10,632 nt of DNA from DATKKX01 sp035542775 (lineage in GTDB: Bacteria > Planctomycetota > Phycisphaerae > UBA1845 > UTPLA1): contig DATKKX010000350.1 of the NCBI GenBank assembly GCA_035542775.1, positions 1 through 10,632 on the forward strand. The letters run 5' to 3'. Under the pieces are notes generated by a model. It was not told where the DNA came from. It saw nothing but the letters and a program-made list of their open reading frames with translations, and made no database searches. Position 1 is the first letter of the stretch. Every line of letters begins with the position of its first letter. Both the position numbers and the translations under genes were made by a program. Below are positions 1 to 5,849 of this stretch, in pieces.

Positions 1-359
1 AGTACCTGGACAACATGACCCGCGCCTTCCGCGACATCTACGGCACCAAAGTCGACCTCCGCAAGGACGCCGAGTACTTCCAGAGTGACGCCTACAAAAA
101 CACCCCCTGGCCCAACGACGTCCCCGCCCACCGTGACGACGAGCATCACGACGACGACGCCCACGCCCCGCGAGACACCGCCGCCCCTCCGCCAACTCAG
201 CACTCAGGACTCGGCACTCAGCACTCTTCTTCGGACGCTCAGCACTCAGCACTCGGTACTCAGGACTCTCCTCCTCGCCGCGTCCAGACCTTCGACTCCA
301 ACCCCAACCCCAACTTCCTCGTCGTCCCCAAACGCCGCACCAAATGGGACTTGATATGA
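1..359 (+). CDS. 3' end of an unrecognised protein gene with low-complexity C-terminal tail (partial)
   Basis: The reading frame is open from the left edge (first full codon at position 3) to a TGA at 357-359, giving 118 visible residues. Residues before the first internal Met (YLDN) are also open, so the true start probably lies outside the window. The first ~40 residues (AFRDIYGTKVDLRKDAEYF and on) look like ordinary soluble protein. After them come a His/Asp-rich stretch (HRDDEHHDDDAH), a Pro-rich stretch, four 7-residue repeats with the pattern TQHSxLG encoded by a DNA heptamer repeat, and a basic end (PKRRTKWDLI). I do not recognise the family. The tail has no membrane segment and is probably disordered. 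The His/Asp cluster could bind metal, but that is speculation. The gene is convergent with the sulfotransferase gene. That the frame is coding rests on its extension past the window edge and the non-repetitive N-terminal part. Confidence 0.6.
   Translation, partial: YLDNMTRAFRDIYGTKVDLRKDAEYFQSDAYKNTPWPNDVPAHRDDEHHDDDAHAPRDTAAPPPTQHSGLGTQHSSSDAQHSALGTQDSPPRRVQTFDSNPNPNFLVVPKRRTKWDLI
195..271 (+). repeat. Heptamer tandem repeat (ACTCAGC-type), 11 units, inside a reading frame
   Basis: Eleven consecutive 7-nt units fill 195-271 without a register break. The consensus is ACTCRGN: for example ACTCAGC at 195, 216 and 244, ACTCAGG at 202 and 258, ACTCGGC at 209 and ACTCGGT at 251. Units at 223-236 and the last at 265 are degenerate. 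Because 7 is not a multiple of 3, the frame rotates and returns after three units (21 nt), which makes a 7-residue peptide period (TQHSGLG, TQHSSSD, AQHSALG, TQDSPPR). No frame meets a stop in the repeat. From memory, such heptamers recur in planctomycete genomes, both within genes and between them; I could not verify this here. Confidence 0.85.
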
Positions 360-378
360 GCGGAGACAGAGAAGAAGT

Positions 379-410
379 GTGGCACGGACAAACCCGGTTT
401 GTCTGTGCTC
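379..410. repeat. Dispersed palindromic repeat, copy 1
   Basis: Arms GCACGGACAAAC (382-393) and GTTTGTCTGTGC (397-408) pair over 12 positions with one G-T wobble around a 3-nt loop. The reverse complement of 379-410 matches 3752-3783 at 30 of 32 positions, so the two are copies of one element in opposite orientation. This copy lies 20 bp after the stop of the left-edge gene and 65 bp before the stop of the convergent sulfotransferase gene. No T-run follows the stem on either strand, so a classical intrinsic terminator is not evident. A transcript end-forming or REP-like role is possible but inferred. Confidence 0.8.
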
Positions 411-418
411 CTTGCGTC

Positions 419-446
419 GTGTGCTACTGGTCTGTGAGTGGCACAC
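419..446. other. Second hairpin in the convergent intergenic gap
   Basis: GTGTGCTACT (419-428) can pair with AGTGGCACAC (437-446). The stem is 10 bp with one G-T wobble and the 8-nt loop is GGTCTGTG. It starts 9 nt after palindrome copy 1, so the gap between the two converging genes is mostly occupied by two stem-loops. This fits a bidirectional transcript-end region or a composite repeat. No T-tract is present. Confidence 0.5.
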
Positions 447-475
447 GGGAGCGCTGTGCGTGGTCGCAGGGCGGT

Positions 476-1489
476 TTAGGCCGGCGGAGCTTCGAGGGGG
501 GAAGTGGCCGCGTGGCAGAGCCCTTCCGGTACGGCCTCGGGGTCATATCCGTATGAGCGCATGAGCGGGGCGATCTGCCGGCAACTGCGCAGGACGACCT
601 CCGCCGGCAAATGGTTCACCCAGTCGCCGGCAACGCCCTTGCGATAGAAGGCCCCCGCCAGCTCCTCACCGCGTTTCCGCCCGCCGGTGTGTTTCTTGAA
701 GCTGCCGGCCTCCATGCACCGGGCCACCTGCGAATCCGAAGCGTCAGCACCGAGAAACCGGAGCAGTCTCGCCATTTCCGCGGCTTCGTTCTCCATCAGG
801 TCCTCGTAGCGCACCTCTGCGTATCGAGTATTGCCGAGCTGAGCGCCGTTTTGCCGCGCCGCCTGCACATGGGTAACCCATATCCGGGTGATCTGCTGCT
901 CGGTGTAGATGTTGATGCCGCGAGGGTCGTTGTTCTTGGCATAACGCACCCACTGGCTGGTGGCCATGTCCACCGGATCGCGGATGATGTGAATGAACTT
1001 GGCCTCCGGATACATGGCGGCGAGTTTGGCCATGGTCAGGGTGTGAATCAGCGTCTTGTCACCCACGATCTTGAGTCGCGGCTTGACACGACCGGCGGCG
1101 ATATATCGGGCGAGCTGACTGTCAATTATGGTCCGTAGGATGAGCCACACGTCCGCGTCACGAAGCCGCGTGGCGTCGTGCGTATTGTCCGGACTCGGCT
1201 GGGCCTTGTTGAACGCGGCGAAGGCCTGAATCAGGCACGGCTCCAACTGGTAGAAGAATCGCCCCTCGCCGAGCACGACGATCTCATCGTGGCCGTTGAG
1301 CGCGTTCATCAGCCAAGTGGTCCCCGACCGCCCGCAGCCGACAATGAACAACTTCTCCAAGCGACGGACACGCTCCAATCCGCTCAGCCATTGTTCATAG
1401 GCGGTGGGGAAATCAGCATCAGCCCTGGGGAATACCTCTCGGAAGACACGGGCGTCGTCGATGACGGAAGCCGCGGTCGGCCAATTCAC
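476..1489 (-). CDS. PAPS-dependent sulfotransferase family protein
   Basis: The 337-residue protein carries the family's three recognisable signatures. A 5'-phosphosulfate-binding P-loop, GCGRSGTTWL, lies at residues 51-60 and binds PAPS. The 3'-phosphate-binding segment IIRDPVDMATSQW lies at 168-180 (Arg170 and Ser178 are the expected contacts). A C-terminal FYRKGVAGDW lies at 281-290, matching the RKGxxGDW motif of the sulfotransferase fold. VGDKT at 142-146 is also typical. No signal peptide or membrane segment is seen, so the enzyme is probably cytosolic. It should transfer sulfate from PAPS to a hydroxyl or amine, but the acceptor (glycan, lipid or small molecule) cannot be read. The start is GTG, five codons after an in-frame TAG, with no clear Shine-Dalgarno. 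The next plausible start would cut close to the P-loop, so GTG at 1489 is favoured. The gene stands alone, convergent with the left gene and divergent from rpoN. Confidence 0.9.
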   Translation of the reverse strand: MNWPTAASVIDDARVFREVFPRADADFPTAYEQWLSGLERVRRLEKLFIVGCGRSGTTWLMNALNGHDEIVVLGEGRFFYQLEPCLIQAFAAFNKAQPSPDNTHDATRLRDADVWLILRTIIDSQLARYIAAGRVKPRLKIVGDKTLIHTLTMAKLAAMYPEAKFIHIIRDPVDMATSQWVRYAKNNDPRGINIYTEQQITRIWVTHVQAARQNGAQLGNTRYAEVRYEDLMENEAAEMARLLRFLGADASDSQVARCMEAGSFKKHTGGRKRGEELAGAFYRKGVAGDWVNHLPAEVVLRSCRQIAPLMRSYGYDPEAVPEGLCHAATSPLEAPPA

Positions 1490-1666
1490 AAAGCGAAACC
1501 GCTACCGGCGAGGATGGCACGGCGCCCACGCCGGCAAGCAACGAACGGCCGGAGGTCCGTTCTTCTCATTCGTGGTATCGTCCGGATAGCTCGCGGAGGT
1601 AAGCAAAGGTCGTCCGCGACAAGACCACCGCCAGCATGGCAGGCCGGTGTGTCGCACGCGGCGACA

Positions 1667-1693
1667 CCCAGCATACCCGGGTACCCTGCTGGG
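1667..1693. repeat. Compound palindrome in intergenic DNA
   Basis: Outer arms CCCAGCA (1667-1673) and TGCTGGG (1687-1693) are perfect inverted repeats. They enclose a second perfect palindrome, TACCCGGGTA (1674-1683), plus CCC. It could form a nested stem or serve as a protein-binding site. It lies 178 bp upstream of the sulfotransferase start and 414 bp upstream of rpoN. No function can be assigned. Confidence 0.5.
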
Positions 1694-1980
1694 CGTCCGA
1701 GGTGGGCAGGCGGCTCTGGGGCGTTCAAGTGATCCGGCTTGCAGCCAACCGCTGAGAGCCACACAGGCGAAAGCGACGACCGACCTCGGCCGGCCTGTCG
1801 ATACCCAAGTGGGCTTCTCAGGCCTTGCAGCCGGCTGTCGTCCTAAACTGCGGGGCAATACGGCCCAAACGGATGCCCGAGCGGCAGGGATGGCGGGCTT
1901 CCATGGCCGATGCGGAAGCACCAACTGGTTTATTTTTCATAGGTTAAGACCATAACATGCAATTCTTGTGCCGATCGCAA

Positions 1981-2025
1981 AAGGAGAGGTTCAGTTTTGT
2001 GCCCGAACGCCGTATGATTAGTTGA
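1981..2025 (+). promoter_or_regulatory. Orphan Shine-Dalgarno followed by an 8-codon mini-ORF
   Basis: AAGGAGAGG (1981-1989) is the strongest ribosome-binding-like sequence in this intergenic region, yet no long frame uses it. Nine nt downstream, GTG at 1999 opens an 8-codon frame (MPERRMIS) ending in TGA at 2023-2025. That frame is the same as rpoN's, with a second in-frame TGA at 2071, so it is not an rpoN extension. It could be a leader peptide or chance. It conflicts with the candidate promoter at 1990-2018, because both cannot be used in the same transcript. Confidence 0.2.
1990..2018 (+). promoter_or_regulatory. Weak candidate sigma-70-type promoter for rpoN
   Basis: TTCAGT (1990-1995) and TATGAT (2013-2018) are separated by 17 bp. 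The -10 is good (5 of 6 to TATAAT), but the -35 is poor (3 of 6 to TTGACA). Transcription would start near 2025, giving an rpoN leader of about 80 nt. In GC-rich DNA such a match can occur by chance. Confidence 0.25.
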
Positions 2026-2106
2026 CCGGTACCCGGGGGCCAACCGAAGAATCAACCGGCCGGAAGGACGTGACACCGACCGGGACAAGCGGTTATCGGA
2101 TTGCAT

Positions 2107-3648
2107 ATGTCTCAGTATCTCTCCATGTTGCCTTCGCAGCAGATGCGGCTTGAGCAGCGTCTCACGCCGCAACTGATCCAGGCCATGGAGATCCTCCAAC
2201 TGCCACTCATGGCGCTGGAGGCTCGCGTCCGCGAGGAACTGGAGTCGAACCCCGTCCTCGAGGAGCCGGAGGCCGAGCCGGTGACGGATCGGGCGGCTCC
2301 GAAGGAGGATTTGCCGGCCACCGAGACCGGTAGGGCGGAGGCCGAAAGCTTTGAGCGGCTGGACCGCATGGCCCGGGAGCTGGAGTTCGATCCCGGGGAT
2401 CTTCCGTACGGCCGCAGCGCCGGCTCATCGGACGGGCGCGATGCCAAGCTGGACGCAATGGCGAACACGGCTTCGCGCGGCGAGGGCTTGAAGGAGCAGT
2501 TGCTGCGCGAATGGGCGTTGGTCGAGGCAGCGCCGACGATCAAGGATGCCGGCGACGTGCTGATCGACTGGATGGATGAGGACGGCTATCTGCGGTCCGA
2601 GGCGGATCATCATCCGCGGCGGGGCGACACGGATGCTCCCGAAGCGATGCCGCTGATCTTTCGTCGCACACCCGAGGAGATCGACCGGCTGATGGAGGAG
2701 ATCGCCGGGTCGCGCAAGCCGCCGATCGATCGCGAGGTGCTGGAAGAGGCCCTGGCGCTGGTTCAGACGCTTGATCCTGCCGGGGTGGGCGCGCGGGACG
2801 TGACCGAATGCCTGTTGATCCAGTTGGACGACCGCGAGGACGCGGATCCATTCCACGCCGAGTTGATCCGCGATCATCTGACCGATCTTGCGAAAAACAG
2901 GTTCCCCGCCGTGGCCAAGGCCACCGGCCGCAGCATCGACGACATCAAGAAGGCCCTGGAGGTGATCGGCAAGCTGAACCACCGCCCCGGCCTGCTCGTG
3001 GCCCCGGACGAAACACCTGCCATCTTGCCGGACATCATCGTCGACTACGCCGAGGAGGGAGATGGTTATACCGTCCGACTGGCCAGGGGCAGCTCGCCGA
3101 GGCTGCGGATCTCCGCGAAGTACCGCGAGATGCTCCAGGACAAGACCGAGGACAAGCAGGCCCGGGACTTCATCCGCGGCCGGATCGAAGCGGCCAGCGC
3201 CATTATTGACGCGATCCAGTACCGCCGCGAGCGGCTGCTGGAGCTGGCCAAAGTGGTCGTTGATCGGCAGCGGGAGTTTTTCGACTTCGGGCCGCAGTTC
3301 CTCAAGGTCCTGCGAATGCGCGATCTGGCCGAGGAGTTCGAGTGCGATCCCTCGACGATCAGCCGGACGGTGGACGGCAAATACATGCAGTGCCCGAGAG
3401 GTATCTATCCGCTCCGGATGTTTTTCACGGGCGGCACGTCGGACAGCGCCGGCGAGAGCGTGAGCTGGGACAGCCTGAAGGCCAAGGTCAGGGAAATCAT
3501 CGACGGAGAGGACAAGGCCGATCCGCTTTCCGACGACGAGATCGTCAAGAAGCTCGGCGAAACCAGCGTCCCGATCGCCCGGCGAACCGTGGCCAAATAT
3601 CGCGCCCAGCTCGGCATCCCATCCGCGCGGCAAAGACGAATCTACTGA
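2107..3648 (+). CDS. rpoN: RNA polymerase sigma-54 factor
   Basis: The protein has 513 residues, somewhat longer than the usual ~430-500, and shows the full RpoN architecture. Region I (residues 1-51) is Gln/Leu-rich (QRLTPQLIQAMEILQLPL at 17-34, ending NPVLEE), the part that contacts bacterial enhancer-binding ATPases. An acidic variable region II spans ~52-125. The core-binding domain runs from ~125 and includes TLDPAGVGARD (221-231). The helix-turn-helix is near 404-440 (RDLAEEFECDPSTISR, then RGIYPLRMFF). The RpoN box ARRTVAKYRA at 491-500 is intact and reads the -24 element. About 30 extra residues (~164-200) lie between DEDGYLR and the LDPAGVGARD helix, which largely explains the extra length. 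ATG at 2107 is preferred over the in-frame TTG two codons upstream; both have a weak Shine-Dalgarno (GGA at 2098-2100). The usual rpoN neighbours (lptB, hpf, ptsN) are absent on both sides, and no enhancer-binding protein is nearby. Confidence 0.97.
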   Translation: MSQYLSMLPSQQMRLEQRLTPQLIQAMEILQLPLMALEARVREELESNPVLEEPEAEPVTDRAAPKEDLPATETGRAEAESFERLDRMARELEFDPGDLPYGRSAGSSDGRDAKLDAMANTASRGEGLKEQLLREWALVEAAPTIKDAGDVLIDWMDEDGYLRSEADHHPRRGDTDAPEAMPLIFRRTPEEIDRLMEEIAGSRKPPIDREVLEEALALVQTLDPAGVGARDVTECLLIQLDDREDADPFHAELIRDHLTDLAKNRFPAVAKATGRSIDDIKKALEVIGKLNHRPGLLVAPDETPAILPDIIVDYAEEGDGYTVRLARGSSPRLRISAKYREMLQDKTEDKQARDFIRGRIEAASAIIDAIQYRRERLLELAKVVVDRQREFFDFGPQFLKVLRMRDLAEEFECDPSTISRTVDGKYMQCPRGIYPLRMFFTGGTSDSAGESVSWDSLKAKVREIIDGEDKADPLSDDEIVKKLGETSVPIARRTVAKYRAQLGIPSARQRRIY

Positions 3649-3751
3649 CAAAACACAGCACGAGATACTTGCAGCGCCGCCTGCACCGCGAAGGTTGACG
3701 ATCGCGCCGGCGGGGGTGCGCGCGTTCAAGGACTGGATCGGCCTCGCGGGA

Positions 3752-3783
3752 GAGCACGGACAAACCGGATTTGTCCGTGCCAC
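3752..3783. repeat. Dispersed palindromic repeat, copy 2
   Basis: Arms GCACGGACAAA (3754-3764) and TTTGTCCGTGC (3770-3780) are a perfect 11-bp inverted repeat around the 5-nt loop CCGGA. The element is the inverted copy of 379-410, with 30 of 32 positions identical after reverse-complementing, including the outer GAG and CCAC ends. It sits 103 bp after the rpoN stop and 136 bp before the polyprenyl synthase start, with no T-run beyond the stem. A terminator-like or mobile palindromic (REP/MITE-like) nature is inferred. Confidence 0.8.
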
Positions 3784-3831
3784 CCGGTGATCGAGCTGTC
3801 GGCGAGAGCGCCGGTTTGCCGTGCTGCAATT

Positions 3832-3860
3832 CTTTCAAAAGTTGTGAAAGACTGTGAAAG
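3832..3860. promoter_or_regulatory. Clustered inverted and direct repeats upstream of the polyprenyl synthase gene
   Basis: CTTTCA (3832-3837) and TGAAAG (3845-3850) form an inverted repeat with a 7-bp spacer. GTGAAAG then recurs at 3844-3850 and 3854-3860, spaced exactly 10 bp, about one helical turn. The cluster is 60 bp upstream of the GTG start and could be an operator or activator site. No confident -35/-10 pair was found beside it, so the role is speculative. Confidence 0.3.
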
Positions 3861-3904
3861 CCTCTCCGGGCGGCCCTTGCCTGGAGCTAGAATGGCACAC
3901 GTTC

Positions 3905-3910
3905 GGGAGG
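3905..3910 (+). promoter_or_regulatory. Ribosome-binding site deciding the polyprenyl synthase start
   Basis: GGGAGG is followed after 9 nt by GTG at 3920. The alternative in-frame GTG at 3854 has no comparable site and would add 22 residues not expected in the family, so 3920 is chosen. Confidence 0.7.
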
Positions 3911-3919
3911 CGAGAGCCT

Positions 3920-4891
3920 GTGAAAACAGTGCTGGAAAGGCAAAGCCCCATCAACGCAGCGCTGCAGGAGGTGAACGCGGCCTTCGATGCGGAGGTGCGG
4001 TCTGATCTGCGGTTCGTCGCCGCGCTTCTCGATCAGGTTCGGTCGTATCGCGGCAAGTTGCTGCGGCCCAGGCTGCTTTTGCTGACGGCGGAGGCGGTTG
4101 GGCGAATTCGCCGCGAGCACATCGTCCTGGGAGCCGTTGTCGAGATGGTCCACATGGCCACACTCGTACACGACGACGTCCTGGACGAAGCCGACGTCCG
4201 CCGCCGAAGCCGGAGCGTCAACCGGACGGTGGGCAACGAGGGGGCGGTTCTCCTGGGCGACTATCTCATCTCGCACGCCTATCACTTGTGCAGCAGCCTC
4301 GGCTCGACGCGGGCTTCGCGGCGCATCGCCGCCGTGACCAACACCGTCTGCGAAGGCGAGCTGATGCAGATCGCCCGGCGGGGGGATCTGGCTTTGAGCG
4401 AGGCCGATTACCTGGAAATCATTCGGCGTAAGACGGCGGCGTTGACCAGCGTGTGCTGCGAACTCGGCGCGGAAACCGCCGGCGCGGATCAATCGGCGGT
4501 GGAGAACATGACCGCGTTCGGCATGGATCTGGGGGTGGCCTTTCAAATCGTCGACGATGTGCTCGATCTGACCGCGACGGAAAATGAAACCGGCAAAAGC
4601 GTCGGGCGGGACGCGGACATGGGCAAGCTGACACTGCCGATGATCCGGTTTCTCCAGGGGGCAAACGAAGGAGATCGGGAACGGTTCCGCGCCGCCCTGT
4701 CGAGCGATCACGGCGAGCGGGCCGCGCGAGTGGGGTCGCTCCTCAACGGCACAGGGGCGATCGAGTACGCGATGGAGGCGGCCCGATCGTATATCGTCTC
4801 GGCCACCAGTCATCTCTCGAATCTGGCCGACGGGTGGGCAAGGGAGGAGCTGTTCACGACGGCCGATTTCGTCATTCGGCGGCGGCAGTAG
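3920..4891 (+). CDS. Long-chain (E)-polyprenyl diphosphate synthase
   Basis: This is a 323-residue all-alpha trans-prenyltransferase, normal length for the IspB/HepT group. It condenses isopentenyl diphosphate units onto an allylic primer. Visible motifs are RGKLLRP (44-50, the substrate-binding GGKxxRP equivalent with the first Gly replaced by Arg), the first Asp-rich motif DDVLDEAD (85-92), the second DDVLD (212-216) followed by GKSVGRDADMGK (225-236), and the conserved EGE near 145-147. Both DDxxD motifs that bind Mg-diphosphate are intact, so it should be active. The residue five before the first motif is Ala80 with Thr81 next. Small residues there are typical of enzymes making chains longer than C20; short-chain enzymes usually carry aromatic residues. 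A quinone side chain (menaquinone in most planctomycetes) is the likely use, by inference. The start is GTG with a good Shine-Dalgarno. No other isoprenoid gene adjoins it. Confidence 0.93.
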   Translation: MKTVLERQSPINAALQEVNAAFDAEVRSDLRFVAALLDQVRSYRGKLLRPRLLLLTAEAVGRIRREHIVLGAVVEMVHMATLVHDDVLDEADVRRRSRSVNRTVGNEGAVLLGDYLISHAYHLCSSLGSTRASRRIAAVTNTVCEGELMQIARRGDLALSEADYLEIIRRKTAALTSVCCELGAETAGADQSAVENMTAFGMDLGVAFQIVDDVLDLTATENETGKSVGRDADMGKLTLPMIRFLQGANEGDRERFRAALSSDHGERAARVGSLLNGTGAIEYAMEAARSYIVSATSHLSNLADGWAREELFTTADFVIRRRQ

Positions 4892-5103
4892 ATCGCATTG
4901 TCACCATGCCAGCAGGACGGCAGAGGAGGCATGTCCGGTCGGCTTCGATCAGGCGTCGGACCGTGAATCGGGGTGATGGGGGTGCATTCCCGCGGCGCCG
5001 AGCGAGGCAGCTCGGGGCGGCGGCGGTGCGGCCGGTTTCGTGTCATTCACGAGGCAGGTCCCGGCGGTCGGGGGACGGTTTTCCGGCGGAGGATGGCGAG
5101 GGC

Positions 5104-5132
5104 TTGTCAGGAGGGTGATTCCGTCCTAGGCT
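5104..5132 (+). promoter_or_regulatory. Candidate promoter of the tetR-adaptor-RND operon
   Basis: TTGTCA (5104-5109, 5 of 6 to the -35 consensus) and TAGGCT (5127-5132, only 3 of 6 to the -10 consensus) are 17 bp apart. The start would fall near 5139, inside the inverted repeat at 5136-5159, an arrangement that suits repression. The rest of the 290-bp gap from 4892 shows no gene. Confidence 0.35.
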
Positions 5133-5135
5133 ATT

Positions 5136-5159
5136 AGGGGACGGGCGCGTCCGTCCCTT
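5136..5159. promoter_or_regulatory. Inverted repeat upstream of the TetR gene: possible operator or hairpin
   Basis: GGGACGG (5138-5144) and CCGTCCC (5151-5157) are perfect 7-bp arms. With the flanking A-T pair and G-T wobbles the stem can reach 10 bp around a CGCG loop. It is 22 bp before the TetR ATG and overlaps the expected transcription start, which is the usual place for an autorepressor site. Only TTT follows, so an intrinsic terminator for the polyprenyl synthase transcript is less likely but not excluded. An upstream CCGTCC (5121-5126) can compete for the left arm, so two exclusive RNA foldings are possible. Confidence 0.45.
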
Positions 5160-5181
5160 TAATGCTTCGAGGGATCATCCG

Positions 5182-5835
5182 ATGGCCAGGACAATGAAGC
5201 GACCTCGCGGCAGGCCCAGGAACTCCGCTCAGACCTCACGGCGGCGCGAGCAGATCCTCGACGTCGCGGCCAGGGTTTTCGCCGAACTGGGCTATGCCGA
5301 CACCGACGTGCAGATCGTCGCGGACACGCTGAGGATCGGGAAGGGAACGATCTACCGTTACTTTCCGAGCAAAAGCGAGCTGTTTCTCGCCGCGGTTGAT
5401 CGCGGCATGCGCCTGCTGAGCGAAGAGGTGCGCCGCGCAATCGAGCATCGCGACGATCCGCTCGATCGGATCACCACCGCCATTCGTGTGTATCTCGCCT
5501 TCTTCAAAACCTATCCCGAACTGGTAGAGCTGTTCATCCAGGAACGGGCCGCATTCAGGCATCGCAAGCAGTCCATCTATTTCCAGCATCGCGAGGCGAA
5601 CCTGCCTCAGTGGCAGGAACTCTATCGCCAGCTCGCCGCCCGCGGCCGGATTCGAGACGTGCCGGTTCAGCGGATTACGGACGTGATCGGCAGCCTCCTT
5701 TACGGCTCGCTATTCATGAACCATGGGACCGGCCGCCGCAAGACATCCGAGCAGCAGGCACGGGACCTGGTTGACATCGCGTTTCACGGCATTCTCAGCG
5801 ACAAGGAACGAAAACGCCGCAGCAGCGTGGCGTAA
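5182..5835 (+). CDS. TetR-family transcriptional regulator, probable repressor of the downstream RND pump
   Basis: The protein has 217 residues. The N-terminal TetR DNA-binding domain covers ~20-66, with the helix-turn-helix at about 42-61 (TDVQIVADTL, then GKGTIYRYF), the family hallmark. It is preceded by a basic extension containing RGRP (residues 9-12), an AT-hook-like core that may add minor-groove contact. The C-terminal ligand-binding and dimerisation domain (~70-205) is helical and diverged, so the ligand cannot be read. GAGGGA at 5169-5174 is 7 nt before the ATG at 5182, which favours this start over the in-frame ATG at 5194. The stop is 14 bp before the adaptor gene on the same strand, indicating co-transcription. 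A regulator leading its own operon implies autoregulation together with the pump, probably through the inverted repeat at 5136-5159. Confidence 0.93.
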   Translation: MARTMKRPRGRPRNSAQTSRRREQILDVAARVFAELGYADTDVQIVADTLRIGKGTIYRYFPSKSELFLAAVDRGMRLLSEEVRRAIEHRDDPLDRITTAIRVYLAFFKTYPELVELFIQERAAFRHRKQSIYFQHREANLPQWQELYRQLAARGRIRDVPVQRITDVIGSLLYGSLFMNHGTGRRKTSEQQARDLVDIAFHGILSDKERKRRSSVA

Positions 5836-5849
5836 TTGGAGCTTCGAGC

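Larger units (their letters stand above)
1490..2106. other. Divergent intergenic region, no convincing gene
   Basis: These 617 bp separate the divergent sulfotransferase and rpoN genes. Open frames in 1490-1960 exist on both strands, but they encode Arg/Pro/Ala-rich, compositionally biased peptides with no recognisable domain or good ribosome-binding site. I see no tRNA, insertion sequence end or coding remnant. Contents that can be pointed to are a compound palindrome at 1667-1693, an AT-richer patch at about 1927-1975, and a purine-rich Shine-Dalgarno-like site at 1981-1989. Promoters for both flanking genes should lie here. Confidence 0.6.

Noticed and set aside
195..271. Heptamer repeat as a CRISPR array
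   Set aside because: The units are contiguous 7-mers without spacers, and no cas genes are present.
1486..1764. Minus-strand 92-codon open frame upstream of the sulfotransferase gene
   Set aside because: Biased composition, no recognisable domain or ribosome-binding site, and it overlaps the compound palindrome. Long random frames are expected in GC-rich DNA.
2425..3783. Long minus-strand open frame (452 codons) opposite rpoN
   Set aside because: It is antisense to the clearly conserved rpoN. Its start lies inside palindrome copy 2 and the peptide resembles no family.
3894..3916. TGGCAC upstream of the polyprenyl synthase gene as a sigma-54 -24 element
   Set aside because: The required TGC of the -12 element is absent at the correct spacing, so this is not a sigma-54 promoter.
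3887..4813. Minus-strand 308-codon open frame opposite the polyprenyl synthase gene
   Set aside because: It mirrors the codon bias of the real gene on the other strand, with no motif of its own.
4834..5118. Open frame overlapping the 3' end of the polyprenyl synthase gene and the following gap
   Set aside because: It is Arg/Gly-rich, overlaps a well-supported gene out of frame, and has no recognisable domain.
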